From: Novosphingobium sp. SG707
GTDB lineage: Bacteria; Pseudomonadota; Alphaproteobacteria; Sphingomonadales; Sphingomonadaceae
NCBI RefSeq assembly: GCF_012275515.1
Contig: NZ_JAAZQL010000002.1
Location: forward strand, 496,001 to 560,000
DNA: 64,000 bases
Direction: 5' to 3'
Part shown: positions 26,244-35,360 of the stretch, one piece after another
Layout of the letters: each line of letters opens with the position of its first letter
Position numbering within the stretch: position 1 is the stretch's first letter
The notes under the pieces: generated by a model
What the model saw: only the letters and a program-made list of their open reading frames with translations
The model's database searches: none
Told to the model about the DNA's origin: nothing
Translations under genes and position numbers: made by a program

Positions 26244-28331
26244 ATGCCCAAGATTGCAATTTTCCGCCGGGCGCTGGCGCTTGGCCTTTGCCCCTTGGCC
26301 TTGGCCGCACCGATGGCAGCCCATGCCGAGGGGGCGCCCAAGGGGGCTTCGGCGGGGTTGAATACATCCGGAATGGATCGTTCTATCCGCCCCGGAGATG
26401 ATTTTTACCTCTTCGCCAATGGCACCTGGGAGCGCGAAACCGCGATTCCGGCTGATCGAGCCTCGGTCGGCGGCTTCTATATCGCCGATCAATCGACCGA
26501 AAAGCGAATCACCGCGCTGGTGGCCGGGGTTGTGGCGGGCCATCCCAAGCCCGGCAGCGATGCCGCGCTGATCCAGGATTACTATCGCGCCTATCTCAAT
26601 ACGGGGGCGATCAACGCGGCGGGCATGGCTCCGGTGCAGGGCGATCTGGCCGCATTTGCTGCGATTGCGAACAAGGCTGATCTGTCCCGGGTGCTGGGCG
26701 CGCAGGTCCGCGCCGACGTAGATCCCCTTAATGCCACCGATTTTCAGACCGAGAACCTCTTCGGCCTGTTCATCACCCAATCCCTTAATGGTACAGCGGT
26801 GATGCCCTATGTATTGCAGGGGGGGCTTGGCCTGCCGGAGCGCGAATATTACCTCTCGGCCGACTCCAGGATGGCCGATATTCGCACCAAATACCGCGCC
26901 TATATTGCCACGATCCTTGCCGATGCCGGTCTGGCCGCCACGCCTGCTGATGCCGAAGCACGCGCGCAGAAGATCTACGATCTGGAAAGCAAAATTGCGC
27001 AGGCCCATGAAAGCCGCGAGCAGAGCGAGGATTTCCAGCACGCCAATGCCGAATGGACCCGCGCCGATTTTGCCGCCAAGGCGCCCGGCATCGATTGGGA
27101 GGCTTTCTTCACCGCCGCCGGTCTGCCCCATCAGGACCGCTTTGCCGCGTTTCACGACCAGTCGATCCCGCGCATCGCCGCGCTGGTCGCTTCCGAGCCG
27201 CTGGATGTGTGGAAGGACTGGCTGGCCTATCATCAGGTCAACCAATACGCCTCGGTCTTGCCCACGAAGATCGACGATGACCGCTTTGCTTTCTATGGCG
27301 AGGCTCTGCAGGGCGTAAAGGTGCAGCGCAGCCGCGAACGCCGGGCGATTGCCGCGCTCAATGGTGCGCTGGGCGATGCGCTGGGGCGGCTTTATGTCGG
27401 CCAATATTTCCCCGCCAGCGACAAGGCCCGCATTCAGGGCATGGTGTCGGGCATCAAGGAGGCTTTTGCCACCCGCATCGCGCGGCTCGACTGGATGGCG
27501 CCTGCCACCAAGCAGGAGGCCATCGCCAAGGTGCGCGGCATTGTCGTGGGCGTGGGCTATCCTGACACGTGGAAGGACTATTCGGCGCTGAAACTCAGCC
27601 CCGACAATGCCTATGCCAATGCCAAGGCGGCGGGCCTCAACGAATATCACCTGCAACTGGCCAAGATCGGCAAGCCGATGGACCGGGGCGAATGGTGGAT
27701 GAATGCGCAACTGGTCAATGCGGTCAATCTGCCGGTGCAGAACGCGCTGAATTTCCCCGCTGCGATCCTGCAAAAGCCGTTCTATGATCCGGCGGCCGAT
27801 GCTGCCTTCAACTATGGCGCGATCGGGGCGGTGATCGGGCATGAGATCAGCCATAGCTTTGACAACAATGGCGCGGCCTTCGACGCTTCGGGCCGTCTGC
27901 GCGACTGGTGGACGCCGGCCGACATGGCGCGCTTCAAACAGGCGGGCAAGGCGCTGGCCGATCAGTTCAGCGCCTATGAGCCTTTCCCCGGCCTGCATGT
28001 TCAGGGCGAACTGACGCTGGGCGAGAATATTGCCGATGTGGCAGGGCTGGCTGCGGCGCTCGATGCCTATCACGCCTCGCTCAAGGGCAAGCCCGCGCCG
28101 GTCATCAACGGCATGACGGGGGACCAGCGCTTCTTCCTCGCCTTTGCGCAGAGCTGGGCGACAAAGGCGCGTGAGGCCGCCCTGCGCGCCCAGATCGCCA
28201 CCGATGGCCATGCGCCGGGCCAGTACCGCGCGCTGACCGTGCGCAATGTCGATGACTGGTACAAGGCGTTCAATGTGAAGCCGGGCGACAAGCTCTATCT
28301 GCCGCCCGCCAAGCGGGTGAAGGTCTGGTAA
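26244..28331 (+). CDS. Secreted M13 (neprilysin/PepO-type) zinc metallopeptidase
   Basis: 695 residues from the ATG at 26244, preceded by AAGGACAGG. A Sec signal peptide (ALGLCPLALAAPMAAHA) directs export. M13_N (from about residue 50) begins SIRPGDDFYLFANGTW. The catalytic HEISH motif is at about residues 533-537, with the third zinc ligand in ENIADVAG near 594, and the protein ends in the typical short tail with LPPAKRVKVW. M13 enzymes cut oligopeptides below about 40 residues. It is monocistronic with its own terminator; the target is unknown, with periplasmic peptide turnover likely. Confidence 0.94.
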   Translation: MPKIAIFRRALALGLCPLALAAPMAAHAEGAPKGASAGLNTSGMDRSIRPGDDFYLFANGTWERETAIPADRASVGGFYIADQSTEKRITALVAGVVAGHPKPGSDAALIQDYYRAYLNTGAINAAGMAPVQGDLAAFAAIANKADLSRVLGAQVRADVDPLNATDFQTENLFGLFITQSLNGTAVMPYVLQGGLGLPEREYYLSADSRMADIRTKYRAYIATILADAGLAATPADAEARAQKIYDLESKIAQAHESREQSEDFQHANAEWTRADFAAKAPGIDWEAFFTAAGLPHQDRFAAFHDQSIPRIAALVASEPLDVWKDWLAYHQVNQYASVLPTKIDDDRFAFYGEALQGVKVQRSRERRAIAALNGALGDALGRLYVGQYFPASDKARIQGMVSGIKEAFATRIARLDWMAPATKQEAIAKVRGIVVGVGYPDTWKDYSALKLSPDNAYANAKAAGLNEYHLQLAKIGKPMDRGEWWMNAQLVNAVNLPVQNALNFPAAILQKPFYDPAADAAFNYGAIGAVIGHEISHSFDNNGAAFDASGRLRDWWTPADMARFKQAGKALADQFSAYEPFPGLHVQGELTLGENIADVAGLAAALDAYHASLKGKPAPVINGMTGDQRFFLAFAQSWATKAREAALRAQIATDGHAPGQYRALTVRNVDDWYKAFNVKPGDKLYLPPAKRVKVW

Positions 28332-28335
28332 AAGA

Positions 28336-28372
28336 AAAGGGCGCGGATGGGATGACCACCGCGCCCTTTTTC
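28336..28372. terminator. Terminator shared by the M13 peptidase and ribH
   Basis: A 12-bp stem (AAAAGGGCGCGG / CCGCGCCCTTTT) with a 12-nt loop and TTTTT on the plus side, 4 bp after the peptidase stop. The A-run on the left gives a U-tract for the converging ribH transcript. Confidence 0.82.
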
Positions 28373-28389
28373 CTATTCTGTCCGGCGTC

Positions 28390-28812
28390 TTACGCGCCAA
28401 ACTTTTCCTTCAGCGCCAGCAGGGCGAGGGCCGCCTTGGCCGCTTCGCCGCCCTTGTCCTTCTGCTTGGGATCGGCGCGCACAATCGCCTGCTCTTCATT
28501 CTCGACCGTCAGGATGCCGTTGCCGATGGCAATGCCGTCCATGGTCAGCGCCATGATCCCGCGCGCGCTTTCGCCCGCCACGATTTCGAAGTGATAGGTT
28601 TCGCCCCGGATCACCACGCCGATGGCCACATAGCCCTCATATTCGCCCGAAGCCTCGGCCAGCGAGATGGCGCCCGGAATTTCCAGCGCGCCCGGCACGG
28701 TCAGCACATCGACCTTATGGCCCGCCGCCTTCAGCGCGGCCCGCGCGCCTTCGACCAGCATGTCGTTGAGGTGGTCATAGAAGCGGGCTTCGACAATCAG
28801 AAACTTGGCCAT
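28390..28812 (-). CDS. ribH: 6,7-dimethyl-8-ribityllumazine synthase
   Basis: 140 residues from the ATG at 28812. RibH condenses 5-amino-6-ribitylaminouracil with 3,4-dihydroxybutanone 4-phosphate, the product of RibB, just upstream. The substrate-binding segments PGALEIP and [18 protein letters not shown] are intact. The start lies 10 bp after the ribB stop, so the two are cotranscribed. ribD, ribE and a functional ribA are not in the window. Confidence 0.96.
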   Translation of the reverse strand: MAKFLIVEARFYDHLNDMLVEGARAALKAAGHKVDVLTVPGALEIPGAISLAEASGEYEGYVAIGVVIRGETYHFEIVAGESARGIMALTMDGIAIGNGILTVENEEQAIVRADPKQKDKGGEAAKAALALLALKEKFGA

Positions 28813-28822
28813 GATAGGTCCT

Positions 28823-30106
28823 TCAATCAATGCGGCGTTCTTCGGTGATGGTCAGCCCATAACCTTCCAGCGCGACAAGCGTATGATGCGTATTGGTCAA
28901 AAGCACCAGCTCATGGATGCCCAGCTCGGCCAGAACCTGCGCGCCCACGCCGTAATCGCGCAATTCCTCAAGCGGCTTGGTGTTGCCGTCGATCGCCAGC
29001 TGGCGATATTCGAAGGACTTGGACACCTCCGAATGGGGGCGGTTGACGAAAACGATCACGCCCGCGCCTTCCTCGCCGATGATTTCCATCGAGCGGTGCA
29101 GCAAATTGGCGCGCGGGCTGTCCTCGCCCAGCAGATCGCTGAACATCGAGGTGGAATGCATGCGCACCAGCGTGGGCTTGCTGGGGTCGATGCGGCCCTT
29201 GAGCAGGACGAGATTTTCCTCGCCGGTCGCCTTGTTGGCATAGGCGCGGGCCTGCCAGTCACCGCCGAAACGGCTCTTGAAGGAGGTTTCCGACTTCAGA
29301 CTGACCATACGGTCATGCTTGCGGCGATAGGCGATCAGGTCGCGGATCGTGGCGATCTTGATGCCATGCTGGCGGCCAAACAGCAGCAGGTCGTCCAGAC
29401 GCGCCATCGTGCCGTCATCGCTCATCACCTCGCAGATGACGGCCGAAGGGTTGAGGCCCGCAAGGCGCGAAATGTCCACCGCCGCCTCGGTATGGCCGGT
29501 GCGCACCAGCACGCCGCCTGGACGCGCGCGCAGGGGGAAGACATGGCCGGGGCTGACGATATCGGCCGGGCCCTTGCTGCCGTCGATGGCGACCGAGACG
29601 GTGCGCGCGCGGTCGGCGGCGGAAATGCCGGTGCTGATGCCTTCCTTGGCCTCGATCGAGACGGTGAAGGCCGTGCCCAGCGGGGTGCCGTTGCGGCGGC
29701 TCATCGGTTCCAGACCAAGCTGGTCCACACGTTCATGCGAAAGAGCAAGGCAGACCAGGCCGCGGCCATAAGTGGCCATAAAGTTGATCGCAGCAGGGGT
29801 GGCCATCTGGGCCGGGATAATCAGATCGCCTTCGTTTTCGCGGTCTTCGTCATCGACAAGGATGTACATCCGCCCGTTGCGGGCTTCCTCGATGATTTCC
29901 TCGATGCTGACCAGCACCGGGGTCTCGTCGCTCTCGTCAAGGAAACGCTCAAGCTTGCCCAGCGTTTCGGCGGTGGGGTTCCATTCCGGCTCGTTGACAT
30001 CGCGCAGGGTGTTAGCATGAAGCCCTGCGGCGCGGGCCAGACCGGCGCGGGTCATGCCCCCTTCGTTGACGAGGCGGCGAACGCGATCGATGATGTTCTG
30101 TGTCAT
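28823..30106 (-). CDS. ribB: HTH-RibB-degenerate GCHII fusion (3,4-dihydroxy-2-butanone-4-phosphate synthase, RibBX-like)
   Basis: 427 residues in three parts. Residues 1-60 form a helix-turn-helix-like domain ([20 protein letters not shown]). Residues 65-265 are the DHBP synthase domain with the acidic loop [12 protein letters not shown], the segment [12 protein letters not shown] and [12 protein letters not shown], all intact. Residues 275-427 resemble GTP cyclohydrolase II but lack its three zinc cysteines ([18 protein letters not shown] aligns where HSEC...C.C is expected) and the R-EGRG-GL motif. So RibB activity only; GTP cyclohydrolase II must be supplied elsewhere. ribH follows in 10 bp. 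Confidence 0.93.
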   Translation of the reverse strand: MTQNIIDRVRRLVNEGGMTRAGLARAAGLHANTLRDVNEPEWNPTAETLGKLERFLDESDETPVLVSIEEIIEEARNGRMYILVDDEDRENEGDLIIPAQMATPAAINFMATYGRGLVCLALSHERVDQLGLEPMSRRNGTPLGTAFTVSIEAKEGISTGISAADRARTVSVAIDGSKGPADIVSPGHVFPLRARPGGVLVRTGHTEAAVDISRLAGLNPSAVICEVMSDDGTMARLDDLLLFGRQHGIKIATIRDLIAYRRKHDRMVSLKSETSFKSRFGGDWQARAYANKATGEENLVLLKGRIDPSKPTLVRMHSTSMFSDLLGEDSPRANLLHRSMEIIGEEGAGVIVFVNRPHSEVSKSFEYRQLAIDGNTKPLEELRDYGVGAQVLAELGIHELVLLTNTHHTLVALEGYGLTITEERRID

Positions 30107-30108
30107 GA

Positions 30109-30166
30109 ATGTGAGGTAATCACATGGGACTGTGATTTCAAGAGGTGCATCACATCACCATCACAT
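30109..30166 (-). promoter_or_regulatory. Candidate operator cluster upstream of ribB
   Basis: Within 60 bp of the ribB start lies an inverted repeat ATGTGA-GGTAA-TCACAT (30109-30125), then CTGTGA (30130-30135) and two further TCACAT copies (30150-30155, 30161-30166). The HTH domain fused to RibB is an obvious candidate for binding here, but this is inference. The last copies overlap the 3' end of the acyltransferase gene, so chance coding bias is possible. No FMN riboswitch is visible. Confidence 0.35.
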
Positions 30167-31145
30167 TATTTCTTCTCAGTATGCGCCAGGCGGATATATA
30201 CGCGGCCAAAACCGCCACCAAGACCCCCGCTGCCGCCGCCACGCCCAGCCCGATCCAGTAATTGCCGCCCAATTGCCGGATGCCCTGAAGAATCGGCATT
30301 TGCAGGGCAAAGAGCGGGAAGGCGATCCGGCCCAGCCACAGCGCGGCGCGGTGAAACCTGTCGAGCCGCATGGCGCCCGCGATCATCAACGGGCAGGCCA
30401 GCACGACAAAGCCGATGTCGAACCACCAGCCTTGCGTCTTTGTCCACCACACTAGCGGCAGCAGCGCAGGCATCAGCGGCAGCGCCATCCACCACGGCAC
30501 CGGCACTGCAGGCTCTTCCTGCCACCAGCGCGCCAGCACGATGCCCAGCACATAGGCGGCAAGGCAGCGGAGCGCCCCCCAGAAGAAATTGTCGCTTTTT
30601 GGCCCCACGTCCAGCCCGTGGAAATGCCACGAGATCCACCCGTCCGCCATCAGCAGCCCCGCCGCCAGCGCAATCAGCCACAAACGCCGCAGCCGCCACA
30701 GGCCCAGCACATGGGCGGCATTGCAGGCCAGCTCGCAGGTCATCGTCCATGCCGGAATGTTGAGCGGAAAGGCAAAGGTCCACCACCACACCGGCAGGAG
30801 CGCCATATTGGGCAGCGCCGCCAGCAGGAAATTATACATGTCCGCCGAGCGCAGCCACAGGCGGGGCATCCCGATCAACCCGCCCAGCGCCATCATCGGC
30901 CACAGCCGCCAGAAGCGCCGCCGCAGAAACGACCATGGCGCCGCCCCATGGGCCAGCCTCGGCTCCTGCACCCGCGCCATCAGGAAGCCGGAAAGCATCA
31001 GGAAGAAATCGACCCCCAGATAGCCCAGCCCAAACACCCTTTGCCCGCCAAACACCGCCCGCACATGCAGCAGCAGCACGCAGGAAGCCGCCACCAGCCG
31101 CAGCAGTTCCAGACCGGGCAGGCGCTTGATCGAAGGGGAGGGCAT
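30150..31145 (-). CDS. Membrane acyltransferase (acyltransferase family 3)
   Basis: 331 residues from the ATG at 31145; ATGs at 31154 and 31175 are in frame upstream. It has about ten hydrophobic segments and the family start LPGLELLRLVAASCVLLLH, with the active-site-type His near LLLHVRAVFGG and the segment LGVDFFLMLSGFLMAR. Members transfer acetyl or other acyl groups to cell-surface polysaccharides or lipids. The acceptor is unknown. It follows the three tRNA-Lys genes and may be read from their promoter if no terminator intervenes. Confidence 0.85.
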   Translation of the reverse strand: MPSPSIKRLPGLELLRLVAASCVLLLHVRAVFGGQRVFGLGYLGVDFFLMLSGFLMARVQEPRLAHGAAPWSFLRRRFWRLWPMMALGGLIGMPRLWLRSADMYNFLLAALPNMALLPVWWWTFAFPLNIPAWTMTCELACNAAHVLGLWRLRRLWLIALAAGLLMADGWISWHFHGLDVGPKSDNFFWGALRCLAAYVLGIVLARWWQEEPAVPVPWWMALPLMPALLPLVWWTKTQGWWFDIGFVVLACPLMIAGAMRLDRFHRAALWLGRIAFPLFALQMPILQGIRQLGGNYWIGLGVAAAAGVLVAVLAAYISAWRILRRNNVMVM

Positions 31146-31209
31146 ATGGGCCATGGCGCGGCCACTATCGACCATCGCGGCAAATGGAAAGTGATCTGTC
31201 AGGAAAGGG

Positions 31210-31285
<76 letters not shown>

Positions 31286-31312
31286 GTCTGTGCCAAAAGG
31301 GCCAGAAGATTT

Positions 31313-31388
<76 letters not shown>

Positions 31389-31415
31389 ATCCATGCCGTA
31401 AAGGCGAAAAAACCG

Positions 31416-31491
<76 letters not shown>

Positions 31492-31540
31492 GTACCGGTT
31501 TTTACGGGGAAGCTTGGTTGGCTTCCCTCCGGAGGCGCCC

Positions 31541-31568
31541 CCTTTAGCGTGTGATCGCGGGCGCGCAA
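31541..31568 (-). promoter_or_regulatory. Candidate promoter of the tRNA-Lys cluster
   Basis: On the minus strand TTGCGC (31568-31563), a 16-bp spacer and TAAAGG (31546-31541). This would start transcription some 40-45 bp upstream of the first tRNA. The same box style occurs upstream of eno. Confidence 0.35.
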
Positions 31569-31609
31569 GTGATTCTTTCAAAAAAATTGCGTGACTTGTT
31601 GATCGGGCC

Positions 31610-32728
31610 TCAGCCCAGCCTGCTGCCCGCGCGTTTGCCCCAGCGGTCAACGGCCATGATCGTGCCGATACAGATCATATTGGTCATCATCGAGGACCCG
31701 CCATGGCTGATAAAGGGCAGGGGGATACCCACCACAGGGGCAAGGCCCATGACCATCATCATATTGATCGCCACATAGAAAAAGATCGTCGCGGTCATCC
31801 CTGCGGCCAGCAACTGGCTGAAGCGGTCGGGCGCGCGCCGTGCCACGCCCATGCCCCAGCGGAACAGCACGACAAAGAACACGAAGAGGATAAACAGCCC
31901 CCCGATCATCCCCCATTCCTCGGCCATGGTGGCAAAGGCAAAGTCGGTATGCGCCTCGGGCAGGTATTTCAGATGGCTCTGCGTGCCATTGCCCAGCCCC
32001 TTGCCGAAAAAGCCGCCCGAACCGATGGCGATTTTCGACTGGGTGATGTGATAGCCCGAACCCAGCATGTCGGCTTCGGGGTCCAGAAAGACCAGCACCC
32101 GCTTGCGCTGATAATCATGCAGCGCAAAAAAGAAGGCAAGCGGAGCCACCACCGCCGCCGCCGCACCGCCGCTGATAAACCACCACATCGGCACGCCCGA
32201 CAGGAACACCACCACCACCGCGCCAAAACAGATCGCCAGCGCCGTGCCCAGATCGGGCTGGAGCATGACCAGCGCGGCAGGAACCCCCAGCAGGATCAAG
32301 GGCGGCACCAGAGCGCGCCAACTGCGGATCAGCGTGGGCGGCAGGCTGGCATAAAACACCGCCATCACCAGCACGATCCCCGGCTTCATCAATTCCGATG
32401 GCTGGAGGTTCATAAAGCCGATGTTGAGCCAGCGCTGGCTGCCCCCGCCGACCTTGCCCACCGCCTCGACCAGCATCAGCAGGAAGACGAGGCCGCCATA
32501 GATCGGATAGGCCGATTGGCGAAAGGCGCGTTCCGGCAGGCGCGAAATCGCGATGGCCAGCGACAGGAACAGGCCGAAGTTGAAAATATGCTTCCACGCA
32601 TAGGGCGACCAATGGCCCCCCGCCGCCGACCACAGCACCGTCGCGCCAAACAGCACCAGCGCCGTCAGCGGGATCAGCACCCGCCATGGCAGGCCGCGCA
32701 GAGGCGTGGGGATGACATGCATGCTCAT
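31610..32728 (-). CDS. rodA: Rod-shape SEDS glycosyltransferase RodA (MrdB)
   Basis: 372 residues, about ten membrane spans. RodA polymerises lipid II glycan strands in the lateral-wall elongation machine, with PBP2 as cross-linking partner. SEDS hallmarks are GGGSQRWLNIGFMNLQPSELMKP and, near the end, GIPLPFISHGGSSM. The start overlaps the mrdA stop by 4 bp. It is the last gene of mreB-mreC-mreD-mrdA-rodA, and no terminator is evident before the tRNA-Lys promoter region. Confidence 0.95.
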   Translation of the reverse strand: MSMHVIPTPLRGLPWRVLIPLTALVLFGATVLWSAAGGHWSPYAWKHIFNFGLFLSLAIAISRLPERAFRQSAYPIYGGLVFLLMLVEAVGKVGGGSQRWLNIGFMNLQPSELMKPGIVLVMAVFYASLPPTLIRSWRALVPPLILLGVPAALVMLQPDLGTALAICFGAVVVVFLSGVPMWWFISGGAAAAVVAPLAFFFALHDYQRKRVLVFLDPEADMLGSGYHITQSKIAIGSGGFFGKGLGNGTQSHLKYLPEAHTDFAFATMAEEWGMIGGLFILFVFFVVLFRWGMGVARRAPDRFSQLLAAGMTATIFFYVAINMMMVMGLAPVVGIPLPFISHGGSSMMTNMICIGTIMAVDRWGKRAGSRLG

Positions 32729-34815
32729 GGATGCTGGCTCGCCGCTGGATTGGTCGTCGCGCCGGGGCTGGGGGATGGCGCCGGGGCGGGCGTGTCATCG
32801 GCCACGGGCTCGGGCGCGGGCGGGGCTGCATCCGACTGGATCGGCTGGGGCATGGGCCGCGCGTCGGCCTCGCTCTCGCGCGCCAGGGCTTCGTCGCTGT
32901 CCTGCACGGCGGGGGCGGAGACGCCATATTCGGCGGCATAGGCGCGATATTTGGTGGCCTGCCTCTGCTGGGGCGTGCCGCCCCATCCGGCCTCCAGCTT
33001 GGTCAGCGCGTCCCACGCCTTCTGCTGGTCGAACATATAGGTCATGACATCGCGCGCGATCGGCATGGCCGCGCCCGAACCGCCGCCATGCTCGACGAGC
33101 ACGGCGCAGGCATAGCGCGGTTTGTCAAAGGGCGCGAAACAGATGAAATGGCCATGGTCGCGGTGGCGCCAAAGGCCGCCCTTGCCATTGCCGATGTTCA
33201 GGCCCACGACCTGCGCCGTGCCGCTCTTGCCCGCCAGTTCGACGCCCGGAATGGGGATTTTGGCCGCATGGCCGGTGCCGCGCCCGTTGACCATTTCGTG
33301 CATGGCGGAATGGATGAAATCGAGATGTTCCTGCGGCACGCCAAGCGAAGCAGGCGCGGCGGGCTTATCCTCATGCATCAGGCGCGGCATCAGCAATTTG
33401 CCGCTGGCCAGACGGCTGGCGATGATCGCCTGCTGCAAGGGGTTCACCTGCACATAACCCTGGCCGATGGTGGCGTTCACGGTATCGTAAACGGCCCATT
33501 CCTTGCCATATTTCTTCATCTTCCACGCCGGGTCGGGCACGGTGCCATAGGACTGGCTGGGATAGGGCAGGGGGAATTTCTGGCCATAGCCGATCTTGCG
33601 CATCGTGCGCGCGATCTGGTCCATGCCGATCTGCTGGGCGAAGTGATAGAAATAGACGTCGCAGGACTGATAGATGCCCTTGGCCATGTCCACGCTGCCG
33701 TGACCATGGTGCTGCCAGCAGTGGAACACGCGGTTGCCCACGCGCAGCCCGCCCGAGCAATTGACGCTGGCCTTGGGGTCAAGCCCCGCCTCCAGAAAGG
33801 CCAGCGCGACTGTGGGCTTCACCGTCGATCCGGGCGGATAAAGGCCATGCAGCAGCTTGTTGCGCAACGGCACATGGTCATCGTCCGACAGCATCTTCCA
33901 TTCCAGCCGCCCGACCCCGTCGGTAAAGCTGTTGGGGTCGAAACTGGGCATGGAAACGAAGCACAGGAGGTCGCCCGTCAGGCAATCAATCACCACGCAG
34001 GCGCCGCTTTCCACCCCGATGCGGCGCGCGGCATATTCCTGCAAACCGGCATGGACCGTCAGCTTGATCGGCTGCCCCGGCACATCCTCGCGCGTTTCCA
34101 GGTCGCGCACGATCTTGCCGCTGGCGGTCACCTCGGTGCGCCGGGCGCCGGGCTGGCCGCGCAGGGTCTGGTCATAGACCTTTTCCAGCCCGTCCTTGCC
34201 GATCTTGAAACCCGGCGTGATCAGCAGCGGGTTGTGCTCTTTTTCATAATCCTTGGCATTGGCCGCGCCGACATAGCCCACCAGATGGCCCACGCAGGGA
34301 CCCGAGGGATAATAGCGCGAGAAACTGCGCTGGGGCACCACGCCGGGCAGATCGGGCTGGCGCACCGAAATCGCGGCGAACTGTTCCCAGCTTAAATGCG
34401 ATCCGGCCTCGACGGGCTGAAACCCGCGCGCCTTGTCCAGCCGGTCGCGCACATCCTGCAGCGCGATCTCGTCCAGCCCCAGCACCTTGGCCAGTTCCTC
34501 CAGCGTCTTTTCCTTTTCGATCACCCGGTCAGGGATCAGGTCGACGCGGAAATCGGCGCGGTTGCTGGCGATGGGCTGTCCGTCGCGGTCGAGAATCCAG
34601 CCCCGGCGCGGCGGAATCAGCGACAGGTTGACCCGGTTGCTCTCCGCCATCATCTGATATTTCTGGCTCTCGGCCAGAGCGATATAACCCATGCGCGTGG
34701 CCAGCAGCAGGCCGACCCCGCCCTGCAGCACGCCCACCACCATGGAGCGACGGTCGAAACTGTCGCGCAGCATGGCCGGCGTAATCAGTTTTGGCGCTTT
34801 CTTGCGCTTTGCCAT
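32725..34815 (-). CDS. mrdA: Penicillin-binding protein 2 (elongation transpeptidase)
   Basis: 696 residues from the ATG at 34815; a TTG at 34818 is one codon upstream. It has one N-terminal membrane anchor (SMVVGVLQGGVGLLLATRMG), the non-catalytic pedestal domain, and a transpeptidase domain with the SxxK nucleophile in YPPGSTVKP (near residue 330), SCD in YQSCDVYFY, and KSGT in LAGKSGTAQV. A Pro/Ala/Asp-rich C-terminal tail of about 60 residues looks disordered and is longer than in E. coli. It cross-links lateral-wall peptidoglycan. It overlaps mreD by 1 bp and rodA by 4 bp. Confidence 0.95.
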   Translation of the reverse strand: MAKRKKAPKLITPAMLRDSFDRRSMVVGVLQGGVGLLLATRMGYIALAESQKYQMMAESNRVNLSLIPPRRGWILDRDGQPIASNRADFRVDLIPDRVIEKEKTLEELAKVLGLDEIALQDVRDRLDKARGFQPVEAGSHLSWEQFAAISVRQPDLPGVVPQRSFSRYYPSGPCVGHLVGYVGAANAKDYEKEHNPLLITPGFKIGKDGLEKVYDQTLRGQPGARRTEVTASGKIVRDLETREDVPGQPIKLTVHAGLQEYAARRIGVESGACVVIDCLTGDLLCFVSMPSFDPNSFTDGVGRLEWKMLSDDDHVPLRNKLLHGLYPPGSTVKPTVALAFLEAGLDPKASVNCSGGLRVGNRVFHCWQHHGHGSVDMAKGIYQSCDVYFYHFAQQIGMDQIARTMRKIGYGQKFPLPYPSQSYGTVPDPAWKMKKYGKEWAVYDTVNATIGQGYVQVNPLQQAIIASRLASGKLLMPRLMHEDKPAAPASLGVPQEHLDFIHSAMHEMVNGRGTGHAAKIPIPGVELAGKSGTAQVVGLNIGNGKGGLWRHRDHGHFICFAPFDKPRYACAVLVEHGGGSGAAMPIARDVMTYMFDQQKAWDALTKLEAGWGGTPQQRQATKYRAYAAEYGVSAPAVQDSDEALARESEADARPMPQPIQSDAAPPAPEPVADDTPAPAPSPSPGATTNPAASQHP

Positions 34816-35360
34816 CAACCCAGCACCCGGAATCGCATCAATCGCCAGCGGTCGATCAGGCCGACCGTGCGCCCCACCATCGGATAGGCCAACAGCGCCA
34901 CCAGCCCTTGCGGCACGACCAGCGCAGGCGCGATCGCCCCGCCCGAATGGCCCGCAATCACCCAGCCCAGCGCCAGATAGGCGGCGATAAACACCCCCGC
35001 CACCAGCCAGTCGGTCAGGAAATTACGCCATGGAAAACGCGCCTCGATCAGATCCATTACGATCATCGTGATCGACCAGAGCGCCATGGCCGCGCCAAAG
35101 GGGGCCCCGCTGAACAGGTCATCGACCATCCCCAGCACCGCGCCCGCCCAGACCGGCAGCAACCCAGGCCGCAATTGCCGCCATGCCAGCAGCGTCATAA
35201 AACCCAGCGGCGGCATGATCGGCGCCATCGAGATCAGAGGCCATCCCGGCAGGCAGGAGGCCAGCGCCACCGTCACCCAAGGCGCGGCATAGGCGATCAA
35301 CGGCGAGGGGGCGCGGCTGATCTGGCGCGCGCTGCCCCGCAAGAGGCGGTTGGCGGGCAT
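34815..35360 (-). CDS. mreD: Rod-shape-determining protein MreD
   Basis: 181 residues with about five membrane spans. MreD is an inner-membrane member of the elongasome and interacts with MreC and PBP2. The segment VWAGAVLGMVDDLFSGAPFG, with its Asp-Asp pair and Gly, is typical of the family, while the rest is poorly conserved, as usual. It is adjacent to mreC (no gap) and overlaps mrdA by one base, so the gene order also supports the call. Confidence 0.93.
   Translation of the reverse strand: MPANRLLRGSARQISRAPSPLIAYAAPWVTVALASCLPGWPLISMAPIMPPLGFMTLLAWRQLRPGLLPVWAGAVLGMVDDLFSGAPFGAAMALWSITMIVMDLIEARFPWRNFLTDWLVAGVFIAAYLALGWVIAGHSGGAIAPALVVPQGLVALLAYPMVGRTVGLIDRWRLMRFRVLG

Noticed and set aside
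30107..30170. FMN riboswitch upstream of ribB
   Set aside because: The leader is too short for the RFN aptamer and none of its conserved stems is recognisable.
28805..30763. Plus-strand ORF antisense to ribB and the acyltransferase
   Set aside because: Shadow frame; the minus-strand proteins are conserved and intact.
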